A stretch of DNA of 64,000 nt from Gallionella sp. (GCA_028687335.1 JAQUAI010000004.1:62001-126000), one strand, 5' to 3'. Shown: positions 48,963 to 59,251, counted from the first letter of the stretch. A program made the numbers and translations. Notes: generated by a model from the sequence alone, not told the origin.

Positions 48963-49498
48963 CAGGAGTCTATTGCGTCGTAAGCGGAGTGAATTTCTTC
49001 CGCGAGTTTTTCCATGAATCGTAACTTGCGTACCAATTCGGCAGCTGCCACGTAATTTTTTTCGCTGTCTATTTTATCTGCGAGCACATGTTCCAGCGCG
49101 CGTGTTTCTCGGCGCATCTCGGCTTGCAGCGCGTCCAGCTTGTCGGCATCTTTAGCCTGCTGCGCTTCGGCGACCGCTTCGCGCCGCTCCATCTGTGCCA
49201 TCAAAAAATCAATCGGCATCGCGGTGTTGGTCTCTTCCTGCGTATCCACGCCCTGCAAAGTCAGCAGGTAACGCGCACGCTTCAGCGGATTACGCAAAGC
49301 CTGGTACGCCTCGTTCACCCGTGTAGATTGCTGCATTGCCATGCGTTGCTCGGCATCGGAAAGATGCGCCGACTTGTCGGGATGCACTTGCGTTTGCAGC
49401 GTGCGGAATTGTTGATCCAGCTGCCCCGCATCCAGCGCGAAAGTCTGCGCCAAACCGAATAGTTGAAAATGATTTTGCTGAAAATCGAACGACATCAT
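48962..49498 (-). CDS. hscB: Fe-S co-chaperone HscB (J-domain)
   Basis: HscB presents IscU to HscA and stimulates its ATPase. The 178-residue protein has an N-terminal J-domain with the HPD triad in [13 protein letters not shown] (about residue 38). The C-terminal three-helix domain that binds IscU includes [15 protein letters not shown]. Two adjacent ATGs exist at the start. It lies between iscA (51-base spacer) and hscA (overlapping). Confidence 0.95.
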   Translation of the reverse strand: MMSFDFQQNHFQLFGLAQTFALDAGQLDQQFRTLQTQVHPDKSAHLSDAEQRMAMQQSTRVNEAYQALRNPLKRARYLLTLQGVDTQEETNTAMPIDFLMAQMERREAVAEAQQAKDADKLDALQAEMRRETRALEHVLADKIDSEKNYVAAAELVRKLRFMEKLAEEIHSAYDAIDS

Positions 49499-49549
49499 GC
49501 CTGTTTCATTTCAAGGTCAACGCCGTATGCCGATGGGAAGATTGCCGGA

Positions 49550-49873
49550 TCAAACCTTGAAACTCTCGCCGCAACCGCAGGAGTCTTTGACGTTGGGATT
49601 GTTGAACTTAAATCCTTCGTTCAAACCCTCGCGGGCATAATCCAACTCCATGCCGTCGATATACGGCAAGCTTTGCGGATCAACCAGCACCTTCACTCCG
49701 TTGCTGTCGAATTGCAGATCGTCACCGCCCACTTCGTCGGCAAATTCCAATTTATAGGCCATACCCGAACAACCGCTGGTGCGCACGCCGATGCGCAAAC
49801 CCGCACCCTTGCCGCGTTTGGCAATGAAATTCAACACATGCTTGGCTGCATTTTCTGTCAGCGTAATTGCCAT
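49550..49873 (-). CDS. iscA: Iron-sulfur assembly protein IscA
   Basis: IscA is an A-type carrier used for 4Fe-4S maturation. The 107-residue protein has the three conserved cysteines in [16 protein letters not shown] and the C-terminal CGCGESF. The start [20 protein letters not shown] is canonical. It is the fourth gene of the operon, with 52-base spacers on both sides. Confidence 0.97.
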   Translation of the reverse strand: MAITLTENAAKHVLNFIAKRGKGAGLRIGVRTSGCSGMAYKLEFADEVGGDDLQFDSNGVKVLVDPQSLPYIDGMELDYAREGLNEGFKFNNPNVKDSCGCGESFKV

Positions 49874-49925
49874 GATGCTTTCTCCGTCTTACCCCTGAAG
49901 GGGACTTGAGTTCAGAATTAAAAAA

Positions 49926-50342
49926 TTAGACGCTACCTTTGCAGGCCGATGTCTCGACATTGCCACCCTGCTTGGATTTGTAGTCTGCCACCGCTGCTTT
50001 GATTGCATCTTCAGCAAGGATGGAGCAATGAATCTTCACTGGGGGTAAGGCCAACTCTTCCGCGATTTGCGTATTTTTAATTTCCAGTGCCTGATCGACC
50101 GTCTTGCCTTTAACCCATTCAGTCACCAGCGAGCTGGATGCGATTGCCGAACCGCAGCCGTATGTTTTGAATTTGGCATCTTCAATCACACCATCCTTAC
50201 CGACCTTGATCTGCAACTTCATCACATCGCCGCAAGCTGGTGCGCCAACCATCCCAGTTCCCAAGCCTGCTTCGTCTTTGGCAAAAGAGCCCACGTTACG
50301 TGGGTTTTCGTAGTGATCCAATAATTTTTCGCTGTAAGCCAT
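49926..50342 (-). CDS. iscU: Fe-S cluster scaffold IscU
   Basis: IscU is the scaffold on which IscS-derived sulfur and iron form a 2Fe-2S cluster. I start at the ATG at 50342 (MAYSEKLLDHYENPRNVGSF), preceded by AAGGAG, not the longer track ORF. The 138-residue protein has ligands in GAPACGDVMKLQ, YGCGSAIASSSL and KIHCSILAEDAIK. The chaperone-recognition motif LPPVK is present. Spacing to iscS is about 100 bases and includes an inverted-repeat element. Confidence 0.97.
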   Translation of the reverse strand: MAYSEKLLDHYENPRNVGSFAKDEAGLGTGMVGAPACGDVMKLQIKVGKDGVIEDAKFKTYGCGSAIASSSLVTEWVKGKTVDQALEIKNTQIAEELALPPVKIHCSILAEDAIKAAVADYKSKQGGNVETSACKGSV

Positions 50343-50361
50343 TTTTTGCTCCTTCGTCGCA

Positions 50362-50441
50362 GTGAAGGGGGAAGAGGCAAGGAAGACCGGTAACAACCGC
50401 TCTCGTTTTTGACTTTACCCTTCCCTCTTTACCCTTCCCGC
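50362..50441 (-). repeat. Inverted-repeat element in the iscS-iscU spacer
   Basis: Purine-rich arm 50362-50385 and pyrimidine-rich arm 50413-50441 are imperfectly complementary. On the minus strand the element begins CTGCGGGAAGGG directly after the iscS stop, the same 12 bases as in the guaB-guaA spacer. A hairpin here could set relative iscS and iscU levels. Confidence 0.55.
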
Positions 50442-50443
50442 AG

Positions 50444-51673
50444 TTAATGTGCTGCCCACTGCACAGTATTCAGGTCTATGCCATCTTTGTACATCTCCCA
50501 TAAGGGGGATAGCGCGCGCAACTTTCCTATTTTGCTGTGCAACAATTCGATGACGTAATCAACTTCTTCCTCCGTGGTGAAACGTCCGATACTGAAGCGG
50601 ATAGAGCTGTGCGCCAGTTCGTCGCTGCGCCCCAATGCACGCAACACGTAAGACGGCTCAAGGCTGGCCGAGGTACAGGCCGAGCCGCTGGAAACCGCAA
50701 CATCTTTCACCGCCATGATGAGCGACTCGCCTTCGACAAAATTAAAACTGAGATTCAGATTGTGCGGCACACGATGCGTCATATCACCGTTGACGTGAAC
50801 CTCTTCCATCTCTTTCAGGCCATTCAGTAAACGGTCACGCAACGCGCGGATGCGCTCGTTTTCCTCAGCCATTTCTTCCTTGGCGATACGAAATGCCTCG
50901 CCCATACCAACGATCTGGTGCGTTGCCAGCGTGCCGGAACGCATACCGCGCTCGTGGCCGCCGCCGTGCATTTGCGCCTCGATACGCACACGCGGCTTAC
51001 GGCGCACGTACAACGCACCGATACCCTTGGGGCCGTAAGTTTTATGCGCCGAGAACGACATCAGATCGACCTTGAGTTTTTGCAGATCAATCGCCACTTT
51101 GCCGGTCGCCTGTGCCGCATCCACATGGAACAAAATACCGCGTTCGCGGCAGATATCGCCCATCGCCACGATGTCTTGAATCACGCCAATTTCATTGTTT
51201 ACCAGCATGACCGAGAGCAGCACCGTGTCAGGACGCAAGGCTGCTTTGAGCTTTTCCAGATCAAGCAAACCATTTGGTTCAGGATCAAGATAAGTCGCAC
51301 TAAAACCCTCGCGTTCCAACTCACGCACAGTATCCAGCACAGCCTTATGCTCGATACGCATAGTGACGATGTGTTTACCTTTACCCTGATAAAAGTGCGC
51401 TGCGCCTTTGATGGCTAGGTTGTTTGATTCGGTCGCGCCGGAAGTCCACACAATCTCTTTCGGATCGGCGTTCACCAATGCAGCAACGTGCGTGCGCGCC
51501 AACTCAACCGCCTCGTCGGCAGCCCAGCCGAATGCGTGCGAACGCGAGGCTGGGTTGCCGAATTTTTCGGTCAAATAAGGAATCATTTTTTCAGCCACCC
51601 GTGGATCAACCGGCGTGGTCGCCGAGTAATCCATATAAATAGGCAACTGCAATTGCTTGACCGCTTGCATCAT
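50444..51673 (-). CDS. iscS: Cysteine desulfurase IscS
   Basis: IscS is a PLP enzyme that releases sulfur from cysteine for Fe-S clusters and tRNA thiolation. The 409-residue protein opens [20 protein letters not shown]. The PLP lysine is in [19 protein letters not shown] and the mobile-loop catalytic Cys in [17 protein letters not shown]. An AGGAG overlapping the iscR stop region supports the ATG at 51673; the track begins one TTG codon earlier. It lies 8 bases downstream of iscR. Confidence 0.97.
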   Translation of the reverse strand: MMQAVKQLQLPIYMDYSATTPVDPRVAEKMIPYLTEKFGNPASRSHAFGWAADEAVELARTHVAALVNADPKEIVWTSGATESNNLAIKGAAHFYQGKGKHIVTMRIEHKAVLDTVRELEREGFSATYLDPEPNGLLDLEKLKAALRPDTVLLSVMLVNNEIGVIQDIVAMGDICRERGILFHVDAAQATGKVAIDLQKLKVDLMSFSAHKTYGPKGIGALYVRRKPRVRIEAQMHGGGHERGMRSGTLATHQIVGMGEAFRIAKEEMAEENERIRALRDRLLNGLKEMEEVHVNGDMTHRVPHNLNLSFNFVEGESLIMAVKDVAVSSGSACTSASLEPSYVLRALGRSDELAHSSIRFSIGRFTTEEEVDYVIELLHSKIGKLRALSPLWEMYKDGIDLNTVQWAAH

Positions 51674-51681
51674 CAAAGCTC

Positions 51682-52155
51682 CTAAATTGACGCTGTTGTG
51701 GACTTCGCCGCGCCTGCGACACTAATTACCGAAGCGGCCACTTGGCGTTTGTTTTGGCTGTCAACCAACTGCTGCACACTGACAGATTCCAGATAATCGT
51801 AGATTTTTTCGTTCAAGCCCATCCACAGATCGTGGGTGATGCAAGGCTGCCCGCCTTGGCAATTGCCCTCGCCGTCGCAGTTGGTCGCATCGACTTTTTC
51901 GTCAACCGCTTGCACGATGTCGGCCACGGTGATTTTGCCGGCGGAACGCGCCAGATAATAACCGCCACCCGGACCGCGCACGCTCTCAACAATGTTGTTG
52001 CGACGCAGCTTGCCAAACAGCTGCTCAAGGTAAGACAGAGAAATATTTTGGCGCGTACTAATCGAAATCAGCGTCACCGGCTTTTTACTTGCCCGCATTG
52101 CCAAATCAAGTACCGCAGTTACAGCAAAACGACCTTTAGTTGTTAGTCTCATCAT
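51682..52155 (-). CDS. iscR: Iron-sulfur cluster regulator IscR
   Basis: IscR is an Rrf2-type winged-helix repressor that holds a 2Fe-2S cluster and represses its own operon when clusters are plentiful. The 157-residue protein begins [20 protein letters not shown]. The DNA-binding helix segment is [20 protein letters not shown]. The three cluster cysteines lie in [29 protein letters not shown] precedes the two start ATGs. A near-consensus type 1 IscR site overlaps its promoter, supporting autoregulation. Confidence 0.97.
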   Translation of the reverse strand: MMRLTTKGRFAVTAVLDLAMRASKKPVTLISISTRQNISLSYLEQLFGKLRRNNIVESVRGPGGGYYLARSAGKITVADIVQAVDEKVDATNCDGEGNCQGGQPCITHDLWMGLNEKIYDYLESVSVQQLVDSQNKRQVAASVISVAGAAKSTTASI

Positions 52156-52224
52156 CCCCTCCAGAGGTATCTACTCGCTCAATTCGGTCCACTGTTCCCC
52201 CAGCGAAACCAAACACCCGGATGA

Positions 52225-52253
52225 ATCATAAGATACCCGATTATTTTAATCAA
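52225..52253 (-). promoter_or_regulatory. Promoter of the isc operon
   Basis: On the minus strand TTGATT (52253-52248) and TATGAT (52230-52225) are separated by exactly 17 bases, about 70 bases before the iscR start. The -35 overlaps the cysE stop codon, so the promoter is embedded at the end of the upstream gene. Confidence 0.7.
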
Positions 52254-52257
52254 CAAT
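52233..52257 (-). promoter_or_regulatory. IscR type 1 binding site
   Basis: The minus-strand 25-mer beginning ATTGTTGATTAAAATAATCG and ending GGTAT matches the type 1 consensus (ATASYYGACTRWWWYAGTCRRSTAT, from the E. coli literature) at 22 of 25 positions by my alignment. It covers the -35 and spacer of the isc promoter, the classic position for repression by cluster-bound IscR. Confidence 0.75.
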
Positions 52258-52977
52258 CTTATTCAGATAGTTCGGATCGAACTTGTCGGCTGTCGCGCGT
52301 TCGTCATCCACCCGCACGCCCATTTTTTCCAATTGCTGCAAAATCAACTCGATACGCTGATCAACCGTCACACTGTGCCCGATCAAACCATGCAAGGCTT
52401 TCGCAACCGGATCGTTTTGATCGTTGCCAATGCCATAGGCATTAAAGCCATGCACCACTTTTTTCTCGTCATCCAGAATACGCGCGGGAATACCTGCCGC
52501 CGTTGCCCCCGCAGGCACTTCCTTCACCACAACGGCATTGGAACCGATCTTGGCACCGTCACCAATATGAATCGGCCCGAGAATTTTAGCGCCCGCCCCG
52601 ACCACCACACCGTTCCCCAGCGTTGGATGGCGCTTACCTTCTTTCCACGACGTACCGCCCAACGTTACCCCGTGATACAGCGTGACATCATCGCCAATCT
52701 CAGCCGTTTCACCGATCACCACCCCCATGCCGTGGTCGATGAAAAAGCGCCGACCAATCGTCGCCCCAGGATGAATCTCAATGCCGGTTAATCCACGCGC
52801 GATGTGCGACAAAAAGCGCGCCAGCCATTTGAAACCACCGTGCCATAAACGATTCGATGCGCGATGAATAATGCGCGCATGCAAACCGGGATAGCAGGTC
52901 AGCACCTCAAAAGTAGTGCGCGCCGCCGGATCGCGGTCAAACACGCTGCGAATGTCTTCTCGGATATTGCTAAACAT
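52246..52977 (-). CDS. cysE: Serine O-acetyltransferase
   Basis: CysE acetylates serine for cysteine synthesis, supplying the substrate of IscS. The 243-residue protein has the SATase N-terminal part ([20 protein letters not shown]). A left-handed beta-helix of hexapeptide repeats follows, with [20 protein letters not shown] and [20 protein letters not shown]. It overlaps trmJ by 8 bases and precedes iscR by 90 bases. It is likely transcribed with trmJ, while the isc genes also have their own promoter. Confidence 0.96.
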   Translation of the reverse strand: MFSNIREDIRSVFDRDPAARTTFEVLTCYPGLHARIIHRASNRLWHGGFKWLARFLSHIARGLTGIEIHPGATIGRRFFIDHGMGVVIGETAEIGDDVTLYHGVTLGGTSWKEGKRHPTLGNGVVVGAGAKILGPIHIGDGAKIGSNAVVVKEVPAGATAAGIPARILDDEKKVVHGFNAYGIGNDQNDPVAKALHGLIGHSVTVDQRIELILQQLEKMGVRVDDERATADKFDPNYLNKIVD

Positions 52978-53719
52978 GGGGATGCTCTTCTTGGTAGCGT
53001 TTTCTTAAGCGCGAATTGTACTCGGTAGTCACACTCAATATGCCACGCAGAATGTTGACCTCTTCTGTTTCCAGACGAGCGCGCGCATACAAACGACGCA
53101 GACGCTGCATCAGACGCGCCGGTTTTTGCGTGGTAAAAAATCCGATCTCGAATAACGTTTTTTCCAGATGACTGAAATAGCCCTCAACTTGCTCATAGGA
53201 TGCCGGTGTAACCGCATCCAGCACGGGCAACTCGCCCTGCAATGCGATACTCAATTCATACGCCATCACTTGCACCGCAGCCGCCAGATTCAACGATGAA
53301 TAATCGGGATTCGCGGGAATATTCGCCAGCACTTGCGCCTTACCCAACTCCTCATTGGTCAGGCCGGACATTTCCGTACCAAACAGCAACGCGACGGGAT
53401 GCGCCTGAGCTTGTTGCGCCAATAAAGGCATCGCCTCTCGCGGGGTTTTGACCTCGATAGAAATATCGCGCAAACGCGCTGTCATCGCCACCGTAAACAC
53501 CGCCCCCTGCAAAGCTTCGTCGATAGAACCGCACACCACCGCGTTATCAAGAATATCGTCCGCCCCAGCCGCCATAGCAACCGCCTGCGGATCAGGAAAA
53601 TAGCGGGGATTAATCAGATAAAGCTGCGACAACCCCATCGTCTTCATCGCGCGCGCCGCCGCGCCGATGTTGCCGGGATGAGAGGTATGACTGAGGACAA
53701 CACGAATATTATTGAGCAT
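52970..53719 (-). CDS. trmJ: tRNA (cytidine/uridine-2'-O-)-methyltransferase TrmJ
   Basis: TrmJ methylates the 2'-OH of position 32 in several tRNAs. The 249-residue SPOUT enzyme has [20 protein letters not shown] at the N-terminus, [17 protein letters not shown] (about residue 113), and the knot motif [22 protein letters not shown]-terminal helical extension follows. It overlaps cysE. The trmJ-cysE-iscR order is common in proteobacteria. Confidence 0.96.
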   Translation of the reverse strand: MLNNIRVVLSHTSHPGNIGAAARAMKTMGLSQLYLINPRYFPDPQAVAMAAGADDILDNAVVCGSIDEALQGAVFTVAMTARLRDISIEVKTPREAMPLLAQQAQAHPVALLFGTEMSGLTNEELGKAQVLANIPANPDYSSLNLAAAVQVMAYELSIALQGELPVLDAVTPASYEQVEGYFSHLEKTLFEIGFFTTQKPARLMQRLRRLYARARLETEEVNILRGILSVTTEYNSRLRKRYQEEHPHV

Positions 53720-53730
53720 AGTTTTGGACG

Positions 53731-53898
53731 TTAGACGTTAAAGCGGGGGTGTACTTGAAAGGTTCGGCTTTGAGCGAGGGGATTCTGGTTATCCGTCAAT
53801 ACTGCAACAATGTCCACAACAGCGAACTGCCGCCGTTGTGATTTGTCGTCCCAAATGGAACGAATCTGCTTCGACTCAAACAGCTTGATGTTGCTCAT
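53731..53898 (-). pseudogene. Truncated Bro-N / DinD-like protein (N-terminal fragment)
   Basis: This is a 55-codon ORF below the track's length limit. It starts MSNIKLFESKQIRSIWDDKS and continues FAVVDIVAVLTDNQNP, which is the start of Bro-N/DinD-like proteins common on mobile elements. After about residue 38 similarity to the pattern is lost and a stop follows, whereas full members are over 200 residues. GAGGGGG precedes the ATG, so it may still be translated. It is wedged between trmJ and suhB and is probably the remnant of an inserted gene. The remaining bases up to suhB show only a weak -10 (TAAAAT, 53948-53953). Confidence 0.65.
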
Positions 53899-53995
53899 GG
53901 CATTCCCCCTCGCAAAGGATTTGGTTTATTCCGAACGCAATACCAACTAAAATACGCGCCGGATTTCCCTAGCTCATTAAAAAGGTCGTACTAAT

Positions 53996-54793
53996 ATGCA
54001 CCCAATGCTCAACATCGCGGTGAAAGCCGCACGTCGCGCCGGCAATTTGATCCATCGCGCGTCCGACAATATTGATCACCTCACCGTGACCAAAAAGTCC
54101 CAAGCAGATTACGTCAGTGAAGTGGATCGCGCCGCCGAGCGCACCATCATTGAAACCTTGCTGGAAGCCTATCCAAGCCATGCGATTCTAGCAGAAGAGA
54201 GCGGCGCTCAAGGCCAGTCAGAGTACGTCTGGATCATCGATCCGCTTGATGGCACGACCAATTTTTTGCACGGCTTTCCGCAATATGCTGTCTCTATCGC
54301 GCTGCAACATAACGGCGTGTTGAGCCAAGCCGTCATCTACGACCCAACCAAAAACGACCTATTCACCGCCTCTCGCGGGCGCGGTGCTTTCCTCAATGAC
54401 AAACGTCTGCGTGTGAGCAAGCGCAAGGAAATGATCGACAGCCTGATCGGCACAGGTTTCCCCTACACACGCTTTGAACATATGGATGCTTATATGGACA
54501 TCTTCAAAGATGTAATGCAAAACAGCGCTGGCCTGCGTCGCCCCGGTTCCGCCGCGCTAGATTTGGCTTACACCGCAGCGGGACGTTTTGACGGCTTTTT
54601 CGAGACGGGCCTCAAGCCTTGGGACATCGCCGCAGGATGCCTGCTCATCACCGAAGCGGGTGGCATTGTCAGCGACTTGGCGGGCAATCAAAATTACCTC
54701 GCCAGCGGCCACGTCTGCGCGGGCAATCCGCACATCCACGAGCAATTGCTCAAGATCATCGCTCCGCATCTGACCGACGGTCTGAAGGGCTAA
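53996..54793 (+). CDS. suhB: Inositol-1-monophosphatase family protein SuhB
   Basis: SuhB is an IMPase-fold phosphatase that in E. coli also acts in rRNA transcription antitermination complexes. The 265-residue protein has the metal motifs [27 protein letters not shown] (about 80-96) and the C-terminal [19 protein letters not shown]. The start [19 protein letters not shown] is typical. Its neighbour trmJ is divergent, an arrangement seen in many proteobacteria. Confidence 0.95.
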   Translation: MHPMLNIAVKAARRAGNLIHRASDNIDHLTVTKKSQADYVSEVDRAAERTIIETLLEAYPSHAILAEESGAQGQSEYVWIIDPLDGTTNFLHGFPQYAVSIALQHNGVLSQAVIYDPTKNDLFTASRGRGAFLNDKRLRVSKRKEMIDSLIGTGFPYTRFEHMDAYMDIFKDVMQNSAGLRRPGSAALDLAYTAAGRFDGFFETGLKPWDIAAGCLLITEAGGIVSDLAGNQNYLASGHVCAGNPHIHEQLLKIIAPHLTDGLKG

Positions 54794-54811
54794 ACACCAC
54801 CACCTGCCGTC

Positions 54812-55849
54812 ATGGACTCCACTATTCTCGTCCTTGCGATTACGACTATCGTTATCGTTCTAGTCTTTGAGTACACCAACGGATTTCATGACGCGGCCAA
54901 CATCATCGCCACCGTCATCGCCTCACGCGCGATGACACCGGTACAGGCGGTACTGCTGGTTGCTTTTTTCGAGTTTCTTGGCCCGCTGCTGGTCGGCACC
55001 GCCGTCGCCAACACCATCGGAAAATTTATTACGCTGGATGACATCGACCGCGTGTCTGCACTGACTATTGTGCTGTGCGGTCTGCTTGGTGCGATTGCCT
55101 GGAATCTGCTGACTTGGTGGCGCGGCATCCCATCTTCCTCGTCGCACGCGCTGGTCGGTGGCTTGGCGGGTGTGGTAATGGTTGCTGCGGGTTCCGACCA
55201 TGTCGTATGGGGATTCGGTGACTTGTTGCACGGCGAGCTAAACGGGGTCGCCAAAGTGCTCGTCGCGCTCGTGCTTTCACCTATCATCGGCTTTGGTGTC
55301 GGCTATCTGCTGCACCGCATCATGCTGCGGCTACTGCGCGGCGCGCACCCCTCGATCAACCGCGACCTACGACACTTGCAATACGTCACATCGGCTGGTT
55401 TGGCTTTTTCGCACGGTGCTAACGACGCGCAAAAAAGCATGGGAATATTGACGCTAGTGCTACTGATCGGCGGCTTCATCCCCACCTTTGAAGTGCCGTT
55501 CTGGGTGATGCTGGCCTGCTCGCTGACCATCACGCTAGGCATACTTTCCGGCGGCTGGCAGATCGTGCGTACGCTGGGATTTTCCATTTATAAAATTCGT
55601 CCGCTGCACGCGCTGGATTCACAGATGACTGCGGCAACGGTCATTTTTAGCTCGTCCCTGTTTGGTGCGCCAGTTTCCACCACCCATGTAGTTGCCTCTT
55701 CCATCATGGGTATAGGTGCATCGGAACGCCCCAAGGCCGTGCGCTGGAGCAAGGCGCGCGAGATCGTCACCACCTGGCTCATCACCATTCCCGGTGCGGC
55801 AGTGATGTCGATTACCTGCTATCTTCTCGTTCACACGATCACAGGGTAA
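54812..55849 (+). CDS. pit: PiT-family inorganic phosphate transporter
   Basis: PiT carriers import phosphate as metal-phosphate complexes with protons. The 345-residue protein is short for the family but has the paired signatures TNGFHDAANIIATVIASRAM (first half) and SHGANDAQKSMGILTLVL (second half), with about ten membrane helices. It is followed after 5 bases by a DUF47/PhoU-like gene, the usual regulator partner. In many genomes the DUF47 gene comes first; here the order is reversed. Confidence 0.94.
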   Translation: MDSTILVLAITTIVIVLVFEYTNGFHDAANIIATVIASRAMTPVQAVLLVAFFEFLGPLLVGTAVANTIGKFITLDDIDRVSALTIVLCGLLGAIAWNLLTWWRGIPSSSSHALVGGLAGVVMVAAGSDHVVWGFGDLLHGELNGVAKVLVALVLSPIIGFGVGYLLHRIMLRLLRGAHPSINRDLRHLQYVTSAGLAFSHGANDAQKSMGILTLVLLIGGFIPTFEVPFWVMLACSLTITLGILSGGWQIVRTLGFSIYKIRPLHALDSQMTAATVIFSSSLFGAPVSTTHVVASSIMGIGASERPKAVRWSKAREIVTTWLITIPGAAVMSITCYLLVHTITG

Positions 55850-55854
55850 ATGCC

Positions 55855-56496
55855 ATGCTAGAAGCCTCCAAAACCTTGCTTGCTATCATCCTAGACCGCG
55901 TCTTTCCCAAGGTGCCGGACTTTTTCCAGATGCTCACCGAACAGGCGATCAAGGTGACTTACACGGTCAACCTGCTGGTTGAATATATGGAATACAGCGA
56001 CCCTGCAACGGCCGATGAGCTGAAGCAAAACGTACACGAAGCCGACCTCATTAAAGTGCGCAATCTGCACGAATTAAACGATGCTTTTTCAACCCCCATC
56101 GACCGCGAAGACATATACCGCGCCATCATCGCCTTGGATGAAATCGTGATGTACTGCAAGACCACCGTACACGAGATGGACGTACTCGATGTGAAGCCAG
56201 ACACTTTCATGCGCGACATCTCGCACTGCCTAAAAGATGGAGTCGAGGCACTGACCAACGGCTTCGCCAAGCTGGGCAGCACCCCTGCCGCCGCCGCGAT
56301 TGATGCCGATGCCGCACGCAAAGCCGAACGTCACGCTGAAAAACTTTATCGCGTCGCCCTGCCTCAACTTTTTGAGGGCGACAACTACATCAACATGTTT
56401 AAACGCCGTGAAATTTATCGCCACCTAACCAACGCCGCCGAACACATGGCGCTGTGCGCCAACCGCCTACACGACATCGTCGTCAAAATCAGTTAA
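55855..56496 (+). CDS. DUF47 (PhoU-like) protein
   Basis: DUF47 proteins are all-helical and resemble PhoU; they pair with Pit and are needed for or regulate phosphate transport. The 213-residue protein shows long amphipathic helices ([40 protein letters not shown]) with acidic residues that bind metal in PhoU relatives. It begins 5 bases after pit, so the two are cotranscribed. mutS follows after 10 bases. Confidence 0.88.
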   Translation: MLEASKTLLAIILDRVFPKVPDFFQMLTEQAIKVTYTVNLLVEYMEYSDPATADELKQNVHEADLIKVRNLHELNDAFSTPIDREDIYRAIIALDEIVMYCKTTVHEMDVLDVKPDTFMRDISHCLKDGVEALTNGFAKLGSTPAAAAIDADAARKAERHAEKLYRVALPQLFEGDNYINMFKRREIYRHLTNAAEHMALCANRLHDIVVKIS

Positions 56497-56506
56497 GTCC
56501 TCTCGC

Positions 56507-59233
56507 ATGAACGCACCAGAAAAATCTAGCCACACCCCCATGATGCAGCAGTACCTGCGCATCAAAGCGGAACACACCGACAAGTTGCTGTTCTACCGCA
56601 TGGGCGATTTCTACGAATTGTTCATGGACGATGCCGTGCGCGTCGCCAAACTGCTCGACATCACGCTAACCCAACGCGGCGCATCCAACGGCAACCCGAT
56701 CAAGATGGCGGGGGTGCCATATCACGCGGCTGAGCAATACCTCGCGCGTTTGGTGAAGATGGGAGAGTCCGTTGCCATCTGCGAACAGATCGGCGATCCA
56801 GCCACCAGCAAGGGCCCGGTCGAACGCAAAGTGGTGCGCATCGTCACGCCCGGCACGGTGACCGATTCCGCCTTGTTGGAAGAGAAACGCGACAACCTAC
56901 TCTTGGCGATTTCGTCACCTCCCCTGTCAAGGGGAGGCCGGGAGGGGTTAGGGTTTGAAGTTGGTTTAGCTTGGCTCAACCTCGCATCAGGGCAATTCAC
57001 CCTCGCCGAAGTCGCCGCCAAACAACTGCCTGCGGAACTAGAACGTCTGCAACCTTCTGAGATTTTGGTCGCTGAGAGTGTCGCCGCACCGCAATTCAAG
57101 AACGCCGCGAACAAATCATTACCTGATTGGCACTTCGACCGCGACACCGCGCACCGTGCGCTGTGCCAACAGTTCGCCACGCGCGACCTCGCCGGTTTTG
57201 GTTGTGATGATTTCACCGTGGGATTGGAAGCCGAAGGCGCATTGCTCGGCTATGCCAAACTCACCCAAGGCCAGAGCATCGCGCACATCCGCAACGCACA
57301 GGTTTATCACGCTGATGAGTTCGTGCGCATGGACGCCGCAACCCGTCGCAATCTAGAGATCACCCAGACCCTGCGCGGCGAAGCTGCCCCCACCCTGCTC
57401 TCTCTGCTCGACACCTGCGCCACCAACATGGGCAGTCGTCTGTTGGCGCACTGGCTGCACCATCCGCTGCGTAACCGCACGACATTGGGCGCCAGACTAG
57501 AAGCCGTCGAACAACTAAGCGCCTTGTACCGCAACGCACACGACCACCTCAAACCCAGCGTGGACGTGGAACGTATCACCGCACGCATCGCTTTGCGCTC
57601 GGCTCGTCCGCGCGACCTGTCTGGCCTGCGCGACACATTGCTCACCTTGCCACAGCTACACAGCACATTGGCGAAGTGTGATGCCGCACTCATCAAGCGG
57701 CTAGCTAATGCACTTGATCTCTCCGAGCCCCACCAAACCGTTCGTCCTGAGTCTCACCAATCCGTTCGTCCTGAGCTTGTCGAAGGATCGGCGCGCAGCG
57801 ACGGCCAGACCAGCGAGCCCATTCATGCTTCGACAAGCTCAGCACGAACGGGGGAAAAAGGTTCTGCACAAACAGGAAATGAATTAGTCGAGTTACTGCA
57901 AAAGATGTTGAAGGCCGAGCCTTCCTCCGTCCTGCGCGAAGGCGGCGTCATCGCCGATGGTTTCGACGCAGAGTTAGACGAGCTGCGCGGCATCCAAACC
58001 AACTGCGGAGATTTCTTGTTGGAGTTGGAAGCACGCGAACGTGCGCGCACCGGCATCAACACACTGAAAGTGGAATACAACCGCGTGCATGGTTTCTACA
58101 TCGAGGTGAGCATCGCGCAATCGGTGAACGTGCCAGACGACTACCGGCGCCGCCAGACCTTGAAGAACGCCGAGCGTTACATCACGCCCGAGTTGAAGAC
58201 CTTCGAAGACAAAGCACTCTCTGCCAACGACCGCGCATTGGCGCGCGAGAAGATGCTTTACGAACAACTGCTGGATGCACTCGCGCCGAGCATCCCGCAA
58301 CTGCAAGCTATCGCTGCCGCCATCGCCGAGTTGGACGTGCTCGCCACCTTCGCCGAACGCGCCGCCACGCTCAACTTCTGCGCACCACAGTTCAGCAACG
58401 ATGCACGCATAGACATCAAGCAAGGTCGCCATCCCGTCGTCGAAGCGCAAGTGGACACCTTCACCCCGAACGACTGCACACTCAACGACACGCGCCGCAC
58501 GCTACTCATCACCGGCCCCAACATGGGTGGTAAATCGACCTACATGCGGCAAACCGCCATCATCGCGTTGCTCGCGCATGTCGGCTGCTTCGTGCCGGCA
58601 CAACAAGCGGTGCTGGGCGAGATCGACCAGATATTCACGCGCATCGGCGCATCGGACGACTTAGCCTCGGGGCGTTCCACCTTCATGGTCGAGATGACCG
58701 AGGCCGCCAACATCCTGCACAACGCGACCGACAAAAGCCTAGTGCTGGTGGACGAGATCGGGCGCGGCACCAGCACCTTCGACGGCCTCGCCCTCGCCTA
58801 CGCCATCGCGCGCCACCTGCTGGAGATCAACCGCAGCTACACCTTGTTTGCCACGCACTATTTCGAACTCACACGACTAGCCGAAGAATTCAAACAACTC
58901 GCCAACGTCCACCTCGCCGCCATCGAACACCAGCACAGCATCGTCTTCTTGCACAGCGTGAACGAAGGTGCCGCCAGCCAAAGCTACGGCCTGCAAGTCG
59001 CCGCACTCGCAGGCGTGCCGAACAGTGTCATCCGCAGCGCAAAGAAACAGCTAGTGAAGTTGGAACAGAACAGCGCCGCACAAAGTCCGCAAGGCGACCT
59101 CTTCGCCGCAGCCCCCGAAGTGCCGGAACCGGAAGAACATCCGCTGCTGTCTGCGCTGCGCGATCTGCAGCCAGATGAGATGAGTCCGAAGGAAGCGTTG
59201 GAGAGGATTTATCAGTTGAAGAAGTTAGTGTAG
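56507..59233 (+). CDS. mutS: DNA mismatch repair protein MutS (with two in-frame repeat insertions)
   Basis: MutS recognises base mismatches and small loops and starts repair with MutL. The 908-residue protein has the mismatch-binding motif [14 protein letters not shown] (Phe-x-Glu, about residue 33). The core and clamp domains follow, then the ATPase with [20 protein letters not shown] and [20 protein letters not shown]. The C-terminus ends in a dimerisation helix. It is about 50 residues longer than E. coli MutS. The extra residues come from repeat DNA at about 137-150 ([14 protein letters not shown]) and about 408-455 ([18 protein letters not shown] onward). Both insertions keep the frame, so the protein is probably functional. 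Confidence 0.96.
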   Translation: MNAPEKSSHTPMMQQYLRIKAEHTDKLLFYRMGDFYELFMDDAVRVAKLLDITLTQRGASNGNPIKMAGVPYHAAEQYLARLVKMGESVAICEQIGDPATSKGPVERKVVRIVTPGTVTDSALLEEKRDNLLLAISSPPLSRGGREGLGFEVGLAWLNLASGQFTLAEVAAKQLPAELERLQPSEILVAESVAAPQFKNAANKSLPDWHFDRDTAHRALCQQFATRDLAGFGCDDFTVGLEAEGALLGYAKLTQGQSIAHIRNAQVYHADEFVRMDAATRRNLEITQTLRGEAAPTLLSLLDTCATNMGSRLLAHWLHHPLRNRTTLGARLEAVEQLSALYRNAHDHLKPSVDVERITARIALRSARPRDLSGLRDTLLTLPQLHSTLAKCDAALIKRLANALDLSEPHQTVRPESHQSVRPELVEGSARSDGQTSEPIHASTSSARTGEKGSAQTGNELVELLQKMLKAEPSSVLREGGVIADGFDAELDELRGIQTNCGDFLLELEARERARTGINTLKVEYNRVHGFYIEVSIAQSVNVPDDYRRRQTLKNAERYITPELKTFEDKALSANDRALAREKMLYEQLLDALAPSIPQLQAIAAAIAELDVLATFAERAATLNFCAPQFSNDARIDIKQGRHPVVEAQVDTFTPNDCTLNDTRRTLLITGPNMGGKSTYMRQTAIIALLAHVGCFVPAQQAVLGEIDQIFTRIGASDDLASGRSTFMVEMTEAANILHNATDKSLVLVDEIGRGTSTFDGLALAYAIARHLLEINRSYTLFATHYFELTRLAEEFKQLANVHLAAIEHQHSIVFLHSVNEGAASQSYGLQVAALAGVPNSVIRSAKKQLVKLEQNSAAQSPQGDLFAAAPEVPEPEEHPLLSALRDLQPDEMSPKEALERIYQLKKLV
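56918..56955 (+). repeat. Intragenic GC-rich hairpin repeat in mutS
   Basis: A perfect 8-base stem CCTCCCCT/AGGGGAGG with loop GTCA (56918-56937) is followed by CCGGGAGGGGTTAGGGT. It encodes [14 protein letters not shown] between two conserved parts of the MutS connector domain. The sequence has the form of a dispersed genomic repeat, not of MutS coding sequence. Confidence 0.65.
57738..57851 (+). repeat. Intragenic REP-like inverted repeat pair in mutS
   Basis: A 24-base arm CCGTTCGTCCTGAGCTTGTC... (57762-57785) and its inverted partner CTTCGACAAGCTCAGCACGA... (57828-57851) match with one mismatch. A partial extra copy, CCGTTCGTCCTGAG, is at 57738-57751. The encoded VRPELVEGS...HASTSSART string is typical of this repeat when it falls in a reading frame. 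Confidence 0.8.
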
Positions 59234-59251
59234 CCACTTACCAGATTAATT

